Part shown: piece after piece, positions 1 to 10,039 of the stretch | Layout: each line of letters starts with the position of its first letter | Numbering within the stretch: position 1 is the first letter of the stretch | Assembly (NCBI GenBank): GCA_031002005.1 | Contig: CM061914.1 | Span: forward strand, 189,614,685 to 189,678,684 | DNA length: 64,000 nt | DNA from: Vandiemenella viatica | Lineage: Eukaryota; Arthropoda; Insecta; Orthoptera; Morabidae | Direction of reading: 5' to 3' | Notes under the pieces: generated by a model | The model's input: only the letters and a program-made list of their open reading frames with translations | Database searches by the model: none | Told to the model about the DNA's origin: nothing | Program-made: the position numbers and the translations under genes

Positions 1-982
1 CAACTGCAACAACAACACCGATTACCTTCGTGTACTAAGTAATGTAACGCATTGTGCTCAAACTCTTTGGCTAGAAACCCAGTTTTTAAAACAATGATTT
101 GATGGCGCCCCACTTAGGAGAAGTGTATAATTCATATATAGAAAAACAAGGACAGACGAAATTGTTTTATTAAGAGACCAGTGTAAGTCCGTGACCGTTT
201 ATTGCGTATCGTCACGGGTCTAGAATAGTTCCAGTGTTTAAGGATCAAAGATTGTGACAGGATGACCTCATCTGACCAAATACAAACTTGACCTGTGTTA
301 CACACTTGGGGTAACTAAACATTCTTGAGCTTGACGAAACTCGGAATTTAATAGACATATTAAACACGGACAGGGATGATAGCGCTATCGTATAAATGTT
401 TCAAACCAGTGGAGAGACTGATGTCAGCAAACAAATATATATGTATACATATATATTTCTGGGTACCTAATAAGTTGACATTTATTCGTATTTGTCTTTT
501 ACTACAATGTTAAACGATGTATTCCTGAAGATTAGGAACAGTTTCGGCAATCCATTTGTAAAGTTTGGGAGTCCTTTATTTTCCGACTCTCTCGCCGTAA
601 ATTCCTTTCGAGGCATAGACCTCCACGGTGAAAGCGGAGTAGAAAACAAGGAAATATACTAAATGTTTAAATGATGGGGCGACAAAAAATATGTCAGTTG
701 CGGTATTCGTGACAGCCTCAGAGAGAAATACAGCCAGCGCGCCAGCGCCCCTGGCGGCAGCGGCGAAAACAACGGGTCCGGAGACTAGCGGCGACAACTT
801 GGAGTCTCGTAAATCGTCTTAAGTGGACTTGCAGAGCGGGGCTGGAGAAGGTAGGCTGTTGACTCCAGCACACGTGGAGCCGGCCGTGGCCTGGAGCGGC
901 GAGACAGCTGTTGGGAGTACTGGAAATACTACTCCAGTGACTAGACTGCCGACAAGTGCTTCACGTAAGTTAGGAGACAAAT
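1..982. other. No gene recognised; unassigned DNA with a short LINE end
   Basis: I recognise no gene in this stretch. It is AT-rich up to about 700 and GC-richer from 700 to 960. A TA-rich palindrome lies near 436-457. The only repeat I can name is a short LINE-C 3' end at about 396-432. The open frames at 576-797 (minus) and 823-1137 (plus) show no family motif. Confidence 0.5.
396..432 (+). mobile_element. LINE-C 3'-end fragment
   Basis: The string CAAACCAGT...GAGAGACTGATG-CAGCAAA matches the 3' terminus of the longer LINE-C copies at 9.9 kb and 29.7 kb. Only the last 35 or so bases are present, so this is a 5'-truncated remnant or an older piece cut off by later rearrangement. Confidence 0.5.
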
Positions 983-1723
983 GGAAATTTCGGATGGAAG
1001 GAAAAATTCCCCACCTACCTGAAACTGGTACTGACCTGTTGAAATTTATTTTAACTGCTTCGTTATCGTGTCCTTTTCACGTTTTGCACTCTCCTTTTTC
1101 GGAAAAGTCGTCACGAATTAAATTAAAAAATGCCTAAATATGAAACGCTTCGCAACCGCGAAATGTTAACAGCACTGCAAAAATAACACACAAATTACCG
1201 GTACAGGGATGATATCAACCTAAAATGGTTCGTTTTGTCATAGTGGTCGTGATTAGGTTAACCTGTACTAAGAGTAAAAAGTTTACGGTAAATTCGTTTT
1301 GCGGCATCCATCTCAGAAACCGCACATTTGCTTACAACGGAAGCAATCGATTGTCTCTGACTGCTTGTATCGATTGTAAGATGACGAGCCTCGTTGTACT
1401 GCATCTCAAATAAATATTTTGTATCTGTTAATTTCGTGCGACGTTTTACGACGGATTGAAGATAAAACGGCAAGAAAATATTACAACAAAGGATTTATCC
1501 AGCATTTCAAGAGATTATCATTGATATCGCAGCGGCGGCCGCATTTAATAGCTAAGCGTCACTCTCATATTTCTGAACTTTTAATTTAATTCGTGGCGAC
1601 TTTTCCGAAAGAGGAGAGTGCAAAACGTGAAGAGGACATTATAACGAAGCAGTTAAAACAAATTTCAAAAGGTCAGTTCCAGTTTCAGGCAGGTGGAGAA
1701 TGTCCCCTCCCACCGGAAATTTC
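983..1723. repeat. Long inverted repeat, arms 983-1127 and 1580-1723
   Basis: The segment from 983 to 1127 reappears as its reverse complement at 1580-1723, about 145 bp per arm and close to 88 percent identical by eye, around a spacer of about 450 bp. Shared landmarks read on the minus strand of the left arm are TTTAATTTAATTCGTG, then CGACTTTTCCGAAA, then GAGAGTGCAAAACGTGAA. No transposase or target duplication was found. It may be a foldback MITE, or two inverted copies of one repeat. A transcript through it could form a long hairpin. Confidence 0.75.
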
Positions 1724-1954
1724 TTTCCGGTATTTGGTTTTATCAACTTGATCGACGGAATTCAGTGAATACTTACTTACCTAGTTAGATATATTCCGTT
1801 ATATAGTCGCCTACCTTTATATATCTTCATTTACAGTTGTCTCAGTTGGTTGCGGCGCCGTGATGGTGTCCGGCGCTGACACGGGGTTAGCTGGTTCCAG
1901 TCCTGGTGGTGGACACGGAATGCAGGGTAGCAGAGGTGGTGGTGCACCAGATTG

Positions 1955-2300
1955 TGTGATGAGGGGATGCGCTACAGAAGTAAGGGAATTGGGGTACAAA
2001 ACTTTCTTCAGACTACTTCTGGAATATGGTGGCTTAGTTTGGAAGGGTAAGGTTGACCATGACCACAAGCTGGCACTCGATTTCAGGCATAAGGGTGTGG
2101 GAAAATTTTCTTTCTTAGGAAAGGGTGCGAGGGACTGGAATAAATTGTCAAGAGAAGTGAAGAATAATTTACCGGAAACACTGAAGGAATTTAAAGTTAA
2201 AATTAATAGAGGTCAAAAGTAGGTTGGAAGAGGAAAGGAGAAAGAGGAGTGTGTAGCGAGATCGCCACTTGAGCGGGCGCTCCATCGCGGTTTTGTCAAT
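1955..2300 (+). mobile_element. LINE-A (Jockey/CR1-like) 3' fragment, internally deleted
   Basis: The translated frame shows the start of the reverse-transcriptase C-terminal region (MRGCATEVRELGYKTF, then a PLLEYGG-like stretch). It then jumps straight to the terminal motifs DHDHKLALDFRHKGVGKFSF and GARDWNKL. Compared with the copy at 58.3 kb, the middle portion (VQRRAARFV through MGVYRAY) is missing, so there is an internal deletion. The non-coding 3' end, containing GCGCTCCATCGC, is retained to about 2298. Confidence 0.75.
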
Positions 2301-3671
2301 TATATATTATATTAAGTACAGATATCTGAATAGTGACCACAGGAAGAGGGTTAGAAGCTCTAGTGGCTACTTTACTAGGATATCACGAAGCAAAAAGGAA
2401 ACAGGCAGATCTTTAGGCGAGTTTGTCGGCGCATTGCCGCACGGGGCAGTTCCGAGACAGAGTGCTGAGGCGGCCGCGCCACCCCTTCATAATCCGCAGC
2501 GCGCAGTCCACGGCACGCGCTCGCAGTGTTTTATGTGCCCACATTACGGGCATAAAACTCAGCAAACCAATTTATATGGTAACAGAGCATGACGCGAATA
2601 CCGAACGACAGGTACGATGCGAAGTAACAGTTTCCTTTCAAGGCTATTCAGGCACTAGAGCTGTAACAAAACGCATGTATTCGTTACTGAGTAACGGGTT
2701 CGTCGCCTGTCTCGAAGTACCAAAACGTTACTCTCAAATTCATTTCGTTACTCGCATTTGAAGTATGGCTGTCAGTTTGAGTCGATGAACGAACAAATAC
2801 GACGCGTCATGCGGGAACTGGAACCATTCGTCCAACGATTGAATGAATCTGAACCAGAGAATGAACATTTTAACATCGTGCGTCCCATATTTCTGGGAAT
2901 TTTGATATGAATTCGTTTCGTCACAAAGGAAAATTTGTAAGTACAGACATGTTGCGTGTGTATTGTTTTAATACAATTACTATTATTTATTGATAAGTGT
3001 TGATATTTTGAATGAAATGAGCAATTTCGACAACATAGTTATTTCTTAGTTTTCCTTTTGCTTAACATTAAATTTTACAGAGCATAATTTGTAAATAGAA
3101 AATTTGGACAGATAATTTGAGATGGTTATTATTTATTTTCGAACATACCTTAGTGAGATTTTTAGGTACAGTTACATATTCCATTTTACGAATTGAAAAT
3201 AAATTATAAAAGGCATTACTCTGATACCTGTAGCACCCAGTGATGCCGTGGGGTAGTCCGGAGTGTCGCAAAGCTAAATAGTACATATAAATATTTAAAA
3301 AAAACCGCGATGGGAGTAAAGAGATTCGTAATGATGGCTGAAAAGTGACTCTAAGACCCTATAGAAGCCAGCCTCCCAGGTTTCATCTAGGTGGAATGAA
3401 AAGATTTTTTTAAAAGAATATAAAAAACTAGGTGACCCGTGCGAAAATTTCGTGAATGTTGTAACTGGTACTGTTTTAATACGATGAAAATAAATGACCG
3501 CTTTATCTGTAGCAATTGTTCATTCATTACTGTTACAGGTGCGTAACAGATTTTTTACAACATATCTCAGAAAAATTAGGAAAAACTTTTGGACGCGTGA
3601 AATATTTTATGACAAACTGTCACTGATCTTAATGGAATACAACCAATCTGAACAAAATACACATACATGTA
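2301..3671. other. Unassigned intergenic DNA
   Basis: I recognise no gene or named repeat. A GC-richer patch lies at about 2430-2530. Around 2590-2760 a GTAAC/GTTAC-rich stretch occurs, which could belong to an unidentified DNA transposon end. The remainder is AT-rich with no long open frame that has family motifs. Confidence 0.4.
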
Positions 3672-3672
3672 A

Positions 3673-4116
3673 GGGGCGTCCCTTAATTACGTGAGGTGAA
3701 ATAAGGGGGGGAGGGAGGAGTCCGGTGAAATGTCACGAAACCTCGCCAAGCGGGAGGCTGGGGGGGGCGGGGGTGAGGGGTCATCGGAAAGCTCACGTGA
3801 GGTTTCGAAATTCTTGTAGGATGGTGAAGCTAAAAAAAAAGTCTTCAAATTACGCGAATGTGGACTTTAGGGGGGGGGGGAGATATAAGGTCTATAAACC
3901 ATGGGGAAACTGACATTAGGGAAGGCTATAACCTCCCTTGGAAGCATGAGACCTAAAAATAACTACGAGGTTAATTAGCAGGAGGGGAAGGGTCTCCGTC
4001 AAAATTACACGTCATCTCAGAGGGGAGGGTGGTCCGACCGGATCTCATGAACTCTCACCAGTGAAGGGAGGTGGGGGGAGGAGCCGGGATTCCGGGGAAA
4101 AACCTCACGTAATTAA
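3673..4116. mobile_element. G-rich MITE (Harbinger-like family), right end truncated
   Basis: The inner terminal repeats are a perfect 15-bp pair: TTAATTACGTGAGGT at 3683-3697 and its complement at 4102-4116. The left end continues outward as GGGGCGTCCC after a TAA, but the right end does not continue, so it appears truncated. Subterminal regions are strongly G-rich on the plus strand (3700-3780, 3868-3882). Two further elements with similar ends lie at 6083-6304 and 29748-30279. No transposase is encoded. Confidence 0.6.
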
Positions 4117-5182
4117 TGTTTTGCTGTGTTCATATTATAAGATTGTTGGTAGTTTAATTAATATGATAATCAGTCCACCATAAAGTTCAATTTAACATTT
4201 GTTTTTATTTTCATAAAACACGATGCCGGCGATACTGTTTACATGAATACATTCAATCCAGTGATTGTATACAACACTTCTTCCACAGACAATACAGTTC
4301 TCGGCCGTCGTAACTTGAGTCTGTTTAAACTTTGCGAAAAAACAACTGTTTCTCTGTCTCGGGTGTTCGCTTCATATAAGCTACATCGAAATTTCTAGAA
4401 CACTTCAAAAGCTTCCGACAGATAATTCTCAAACATTAACAATACTTAAACAATTGAAACATATTAAAAACAATCAGAATTAATACATAATCATTTACAA
4501 TCAATACAAAATAGTCGGAAATGGAAATTAAAGATACTTAAACATAAAATTATTTAAAGAAATCATTTTAAACTGTAGCAAATTGTCCTTTAGACATCGT
4601 AACTTGCATTAATACTTGGAATTACGAACATTTAAGCAGTTCTCTTGCACAATTCGGTTCTTAAACATATTAAATTGCCTCTAAATAATTTCTTTTCATA
4701 AAACAAAATCTATATACACTGATTTACAGTTAACTGAAAAAACAAACATACAAGATTATATTTTAACCAAACTCTAGCATACTTCAAATGCTCTATAAAA
4801 TATAATTCCACTTAATTTTAGGTTTGACGGCTGTCACAATATCCAGTGAGAAAATGTCGCGAGTAAAATGTATACATGGGAACTGTAAGGCAGAACAGAA
4901 ATGTTTCCGTAAATATCCGAAAAGCTAATTATTGTACAAACAACAGTTTATTGATATCTCTGTCATATGTGCTGCCATCTATGTATTGGTAACGCACTCA
5001 TTGTTGTCGACGCCAGTGAATCAATTTATTAATTAATATCTCTGTCACATGTGCTGCTGCTGCTCTCTAGTGGCTACACTCTGAACTATTGCGCGACGTT
5101 CATAATTATTGTAACTTTTTTACTTTAAGGGTCAGAGTCCGAAATATTTCTTTCTTAATTTATAATGTTACTCAAGTAGAGG
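4117..5182. other. AT-rich unassigned DNA
   Basis: I recognise no gene. A short repeated phrase (ATATCTCTGTCA-ATGTGCTGC) occurs twice, near 4955 and 5037, suggesting a minor local duplication of about 80 bp. Otherwise there is nothing I can support. Confidence 0.4.
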
Positions 5183-5600
5183 CCTTAATTCTTAAAAATA
5201 AAACTCATTTGTCGATTCCGGTTAGATATCAAGAGAAATAAATGCCGCTTGACAGAAAAAGCATGTTGCAGAAATATTGATACTTTTGCCCTTTAAAGGT
5301 CGACTTTTGGAAAATTCCATTCTTTAAATGAGATGTAACGGAAGTGAAGATCTTAGTCATTAAAATGATTGCTCATTTATTGATTTCGGTTGGGTAACAA
5401 TGGAGATAAATGGCTCGTGACAGGAAAATGCATGTAGAAATATTGATACTTCGACCCTTTAATGGTCGAATTTAGAAAACTTCGTTTATAAAAATATGAT
5501 GTGACCAAAGCGGGGACCTTAATCTTTAAAACGATGCCTCATTTATTTATTTCGGTAATATGTGAAGAGAATGGCTTATGAAAAAAGATAACAACCGTTA
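5183..5600. repeat. Tandem repeat, ~167-bp monomer, about 2.5 copies
   Basis: Units begin at about 5184, 5352 and 5518 (spacings 168 and 166 bp). Each starts with CTTAATC/CTTAGTC-TTAAAA. It continues through CTCATTTNTNGATTTCGGTT, a GACAG-AAAA-GCATG segment and AAATATTGATACTT. It then passes a CCCTTTAA-GGTCGA motif. The third unit is cut off after roughly 85 bp. Identity between units is moderate, so this is an old array. Confidence 0.7.
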
Positions 5601-6082
5601 GAAATAATATGATTAGCGTGACTGTGTTTAATGTATGGCTACGTGCTCAGAGTAGCACCCTGTTGGCAAAGCGGTTCAGATAGTTAAACCACTTCGTTTT
5701 ATGGATCTGCCCTTGGGACTTCGTGATTGTCGTAGCAAGTGCCAATAACCCAGGGAACCTCTTTCTTTCAGTTTAACCACCTGTATACAGTGTTCGCAGA
5801 ATTCGGCATTATATAAACAGAGCTGCACCCTTGGCAGACCCACTTATCACTTTGGTAATAAACACGTTGCGACGTTTTTATGGGGCAAGTGGTTATTTGT
5901 GAAACTAATCTCATCTATTTCTTCAATTGGAGCAGTATTTTTTTTATAATCATATATCTTCGATTTTACACATAACCCGCAGTTTCTCGTGGTCTTAATT
6001 TGATTTAGAAAAATTTCTTTGGGACATATTTCATTCGCAACTATATTAATTGCTAAGAGTGTCAATACTTAATAGGTGCGTT
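5601..6082. other. Unassigned intergenic DNA
   Basis: I see no gene or recognised repeat. An open frame on the minus strand at 5847-6065 has no family signature. Confidence 0.4.
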
Positions 6083-6304
6083 TTTGGGGTCGTACATTAA
6101 TTACGTGAGCTTAAATAGGAGGGAGGGGGGTTCGGCGAAATCAAACCAATCTCACAACTCCGACATCAATTCCACCAAGCTAAAAAAAAAAAAAGGTTGG
6201 TGTGGTGGAGGGAGGGGATTCTTAGCAGATCTTAACAAATCTCATCAAAACTCTGACGTGTCCAGATTTCGGGAAAAACACCACGAAATTAATGGACGTC
6301 CTAT
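6083..6304. mobile_element. Short G-rich MITE related to 3673-4116
   Basis: The left end (GGGGTCGTACATTAATTACG from about 6087) pairs with the right end (CCACGAAATTAATGGACGTCC, about 6281-6301). The G-rich subterminal tract at 6118-6132 and the internal ATTTCGGGAAAAAC phrase are shared with the MITE at 3.7-4.1 kb, placing both in one family. It is non-coding. Confidence 0.6.
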
Positions 6305-6352
6305 TATTTCCTCTTCATCTAATCATCGGTATACTAGCGCGCATTCATTCCC

Positions 6353-6628
6353 TCACAGAAATTGTGCTTCTGCATCATGTATTGTATTTCCTGGGTTGTA
6401 GGAGCCTTCAGCGTCACGCGTGCAGATAGTTGGTTTCCAGGAAACGTGTTCTCGCGAGAGGCAGCTTGTGGAACGCGTGTCGGTCGCCTGCGGCTGTAGG
6501 CAGACACCGCAGCAGTCGTGCCGTGCGGTGCGCGGTGGAATGCCGAGTAGGGGCAGCCAGCCGCCCTGCCGTGCCGTCACGTAGTGCAGGAGGAAGGACC
6601 ACCCCGTCAGCAAGGTGGCCAGCGCCAC
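6353..6628 (-). other. Possible exon or chance open frame (hydrophobic segment)
   Basis: A minus-strand open frame in a GC-rich island reads VALATLLTGWSFLLHYVTAR near its N-terminus, a plausible transmembrane helix, followed by a Cys-containing stretch. A GCAG just upstream on the minus strand (near 6634) could be a splice acceptor. I do not recognise a family and see no convincing donor. CpG-rich DNA gives long open frames by chance, so this is only a candidate. Confidence 0.15.
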
Positions 6629-6675
6629 GCCTGCGTACAGTCAACTGCTCCGTTGATGTGATCATAACAAAATTA

Positions 6676-6834
6676 CCGAGCGTGGTGGGCGAGTGCTGTG
6701 GCCTAGCATTCGCGAGGATAGCAGTTAAACTTCAAATTCCCATCTGAACATCCAGATTTCGGTTACGGTTCCCCAAACCACTACAAGCGTGTGTCTGGAT
6801 GGTTCCTTCAAAATACCGTGACCAGATTCTTACA
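6676..6834 (+). mobile_element. SINE-1 fragment, diverged
   Basis: The stretch starts ACCGAGCGTGGTGGGCGAGTG and continues through GGCCTAGCATTCG-GAGGAT, CATCCAGATTT-GG and GTTCCCCAAA-CACTAC to GG-TGGTTCCTTCAAAA. This is the SINE-1 body in order, though the B box is degraded. The 3' third and the poly(A) tail are missing. Confidence 0.8.
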
Positions 6835-6959
6835 CTATGAAATAAATTAAGCTCAATTATATTACAAATCTATTTAGTTAAGAAATTGCTAAGAAATTAA
6901 CTGCCAGAACATTGTGGTAGAGTAGTGAATCTAATGCTCTGAAACACTGAAGTGCCATA

Positions 6960-7225
6960 ATTTTACCCTTCCCTCTGATCTGCCGCAGATCACCCCCTAT
7001 CCTGCTTTACATAGCGGGCAAGCCTCCGACCTCCACGTTCTGTGATGAGGCGTGGACGTCCACCACATTGTCGCCTACTCGTGATTACACCGTCCTTCAA
7101 ACACTCTGCATAGACACTCACTACTGTAGTACGCGAACAGCTGACCAGACTCTCCTTTTCCGAGATGCTCGTTCCCAGCCGCCGCGCCCACAAACCGCTG
7201 TCCCGTAATTTAAGGGAAATCCGTG
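6960..7225 (-). pseudogene. Tc1-like transposase N-terminal fragment
   Basis: The minus strand encodes a helix-turn-helix region: GTSISEKESLVSCSRTTVVS, then VYAECLKDGVITSRRQCGGR and PRLITERGGRRLARYV. It corresponds to the first DNA-binding domain of Tc1-family transposases (GxSxxETAxLVGxSRxTVSxV...GRKxxLxxRDxRxLxRxV). The frame stops after about 67 residues, before any DDE catalytic residues. A sister relic with the same nucleotide family lies at 46545-46735. Terminal repeats were not identified. Confidence 0.7.
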
Positions 7226-7582
7226 ACCTGTGTGTAGAAGTCTGCTTTCGGATACCTCTGGAAGCCTACCGAGGACTTGTAGAATCCACGCTACGCCGAA
7301 TCGCTGCTGTATTGCATTCAAATAGACCAATATGCTAGCAAGTAGGAGTTCATAATGTTTTGGCTGATCAGTGTATGCCACAAATTAATACAAATAAGAA
7401 AAACCGACGATGAAACATCGAAAATCTTGAAACCAAGAAAGCCAAACTCTGGAATTAGTACAAATACCCGCCTAATAGAATTGAATAAACCAATGTGAAT
7501 ATATAAATGAATGTAATTTCTCTCGGCGTTGTTTATTTATAAACGTTTCTCGGGAAACAAGCCGAGTTATATTGTTATTAAA

Positions 7583-7628
7583 GCACAATATTTCGGCGAC
7601 TTTAATCTCCGTCGCCATCTTCAGGTGC
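7583..7628 (-). ncRNA. Hammerhead ribozyme-like motif (left arm)
   Basis: This is the exact mirror of the motif at 7807-7852, read on the minus strand. It has the same CUGAAGA core, GGCGAC/GUCGCC stem II, GAAA, AUAU stem III palindrome and GCAC/GUGC stem I. Activity is inferred from pairing only. Confidence 0.55.
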
Positions 7629-7806
7629 AGTTGCAAGTCTTGAAGTCTGCCTTGAAGTCAACCTTGAGCGTGTTGTTTGTAAACTGGCATGGCAACGACA
7701 GATGTTGTTATGTTGCCTAGCAGCATCTCAGATGTCATTAGACGCCCGCGGAACACAAAAAGCAGAGCGTTGGTGATGAGCAGCCTCAATTACAAGACTT
7801 GCAACT

Positions 7807-7852
7807 GCACCTGAAGATGGCGACGGAGATTAAAGTCGCCGAAATATTGTGC
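7807..7852 (+). ncRNA. Hammerhead ribozyme-like motif (right arm)
   Basis: In order: stem I 5' strand GCAC (7807-7810); core CUGAAGA (7811-7817); stem II GGCGAC (7819-7824) pairing with GUCGCC (7835-7840); GAA (7841-7843); stem III AUAU (7844-7847), self-complementary; U at 7848 as the cleavage nucleotide; stem I 3' strand GUGC (7849-7852), complementary to GCAC. This fits the CUGANGA...GAAA...UH consensus. A four-base palindromic stem III cannot fold within one molecule, so cleavage would need a dimer, as described for hammerheads of Penelope-like elements. An unpaired U at 7818 is a deviation. Confidence 0.6.
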
Positions 7853-8229
7853 TTTAATAACAATATAACTCGGCTTGTTTCCCGAGAAACGTTTATAAAT
7901 GTGAATATAATTACAACGCAAGGGGTTCCCATTATGGCCCAACGTTCACGTGAGGCCATAGATGGTTTCTCCCCCACGAGATAAAATAAACGGTACCCCC
8001 AAACGCAACCTATAATCTCACCTCAAACAATAGAATTCTAAAACGTAGTGGAGATGTAGCAAAAACAAAACAAAACAAAAAAAAGGGAACAAGAAGAAAT
8101 TGTAGGAACTGTATACTTACAAACTTACAAGATGGTAACCGTTCTTCTCAAGGAAGCAGTGATCACGTGTTTGAAATTCGTAGTAACATAGACCGTTCCT
8201 GCATGACACCAAAGATCAGAGAACAGAAC

Positions 8230-9050
8230 CGATTTAATTTAATTTCATTTCATTTAATTTAATTGCGATGGAGCACATGCTCCAGTGGCTATTTCCCCAC
8301 ACACCCATCTTCCCCCTATCCTGTACCCACTTACTCTTACCTTTGCAGATTTCAACTTTAATTTCTTTTAACGTTTTCGGTAAATTATTCATCATTTCCG
8401 TTCGTAACTTATTCCAATTCCTGACACCCTTACCTAAAAAAGAGAATCTTCCTACACCCTTGTGCCTGAAATCGAGTACCAGCTTCTGGACATGGTCATC
8501 TTTTCTCTTCCATGCATTACTTTTCCTTCTTACACCAATATGATTTCACGCCTTGTATACTCCCATGACCCTCTTCACCCTCCTCCTGTCTTGCAATGAA
8601 TCCCATTCCAGCTCTTTTATCATATTTGTTAATGATTTCATTCTGCTGTAATTTTCAGAAACAAATCTAGCAGCCCTTCTTTGCACCTTCTCCATCTCCT
8701 GTATTTCATACCCAAAAAGTGGGTCCCATACTACACTACCATATTCGAGCAATGGTCTGACCAAAGTTTTGGAACTCAATTCCTCTACTTCTCTCGTACA
8801 TCCCCTCATCATTCTCTCCAACAATTGCAGAATTTTGAAAAAATTTCCTACTCCCTGCCCAATGAGTCCTGCCAACTTAAGCTTGTTATCAAATGTAATG
8901 AAAAGATATTTACATTTCAAGTCTTCAACTAGCAATTCTTTCGCCACCTTATAATCATAATTAACCTTTAGTTATTTTCATTTGTGTATCTAATAAGCTG
9001 ACTCTTCTTTGCATTTATCTTCATCCCATGTTTACCAACCGAGTTCTCGT
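8230..9050 (-). mobile_element. LINE-A 3' fragment (reverse-transcriptase C-terminal half)
   Basis: On the minus strand the frame begins with GMKINAKKSQLIRYT (about 9042-8990). It continues at 8947-8546 with LLVEDLKCKYLFITFDNKLK, PLLEYGSVVWDP, KVQRRAARFV and ELEWDSLQDRRR. After a stop the homology resumes as DFRHKGVGRFSFLGKGVR with GKSK near the end, so frames are broken. The 3' terminus carries GGAGCATGTGCTCCATCGC followed by AATTAAATT-type simple repeats, the normal LINE-A tail. The catalytic FADD box lies outside the retained part. Confidence 0.85.
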
Positions 9051-9429
9051 CACGACCTGTATTCTGTGGTATGACGTTGGGAGCAATGTCCTCGACAATA
9101 CTGTATACACGAGGCGCAGGATAAGCCAAGTTAAAGTCTGTATGCGGTGCCACTGGTGGTGTTTGCCTGGTGCCAGACCATTAGCATATAATGGCTGGGC
9201 GTTATAACTCGTTCATACATCATGATCTCGACATGCAGTGGCAAAGGCCGTGTCTGGAATTCTCTGACAGCGAGTGGGACAGCATAACGCGTACCACTGC
9301 CAGTAGTAATCCAACAGCCGATTAACCTGTATAATACAAGAATAAATCAAAATCAACTACTAAATAACCATCACATGTTACAATTTATGAATCTATCAAA
9401 CATGATTTTACAATTTGTAAAAATGAATG
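9051..9429. other. Unassigned intergenic DNA
   Basis: I see no gene or recognised repeat. The segment is of moderate GC content up to 9320 and AT-rich after. Confidence 0.4.
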
Positions 9430-9927
9430 AAAAAGATAAATCTTTTACTGTCAAATATTCGTCTAGGACTTAGAAATAACTGTTTAAAACTCTATGTGTG
9501 GAGCACAGTAGTTTATGGTAGTGAAACATGGACTTGAGCAATAACAGAAAGAAAGAAAATTGAAGCATTTGAAATGAGGTGCTACAGAAGAATGCTGAAA
9601 ATTAAGTGGACAGACAAAGTAAGAAATGAACGAGTTTTGGAAATGATGGGCGAGGAAAGAAGTTTGTGAAAGAAGCTTACAGAAAGAAGAGACAGGCTGT
9701 TAAGTAATAATTTGAGGCGTGCTGGATTGGTTAATTTGTTAGTGGAGGGAACAGTTGAAGGTAAGAACTGTAGAGGAAGACAGAGATTAAAATTATATGA
9801 AGCAGATAATTGAGGACATGGGTTGTAAGAGATATGTAGAAATGAAGAGGTTAGCACAGGATAGGAAAGGATGGAGGATTGCATCAAACCAGTCGAGAGA
9901 CTGATGATAGCAAAAATAAGTGTTGCT
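9430..9927 (+). mobile_element. LINE-C (RTE-like) 3' fragment
   Basis: The segment encodes, with several frame breaks, the C-terminal part of an RTE-like ORF. Motifs are LYVWSTVVYGSETWT, then MLKIKWTDKVRNERVLEMMG, EERSL, RRDRL, VEGTVEGKNCRGRQR and EMKRLAQDRKGWR. Stops occur after the GSETWT and EERSL motifs. The 3' end CAAACCAGTCGAGAGACTGA-GATAGCAAAA at 9888-9922 is the standard LINE-C terminus. Confidence 0.85.
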
Positions 9928-10008
9928 GATGATTCCTCGATCCAAGGTGAAACGCTTACAAATAAACAAATATAAAAACAGTGGCATTATCTATACTTAC
10001 AAAACGCA

Positions 10009-10039
10009 TGACGTCACACTTCGTCTTACTATGACGTCA
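10009..10039. promoter_or_regulatory. Two CRE-like palindromes (TGACGTCA)
   Basis: Perfect 8-bp CREB/ATF-type palindromes occur at 10009-10016 and 10032-10039, start to start 23 bp apart. No gene or transposon promoter is recognised next to them, so a regulatory role is only suggested by the motif. Confidence 0.25.

Larger units (their letters stand above)
7535..7900. repeat. Perfect foldback: 108-bp inverted arms, 150-bp loop
   Basis: Arms 7535-7642 and 7793-7900 are exact reverse complements as far as I can check. They end outward in ATTTATAAACGTTTCTCGGG. Each arm carries a hammerhead-like motif that reads correctly on the strand leaving the loop: the right arm on plus, the left arm on minus. 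No coding sequence lies in the 150-bp loop. Perfect arm identity implies recent formation or ongoing gene conversion. Confidence 0.9.

Noticed and set aside
7535..7900. Rho-independent terminator or simple hairpin
   Set aside because: The arms are 108 bp with a 150-bp loop in insect DNA; bacterial terminator logic does not apply, and the ribozyme-like core explains more of the conservation.
8268..8543. Plus-strand hydrophobic frame
   Set aside because: It is the antisense of the LINE-A 3' region, as are similar frames at 36.2-36.6 and 42.3-42.5 kb.
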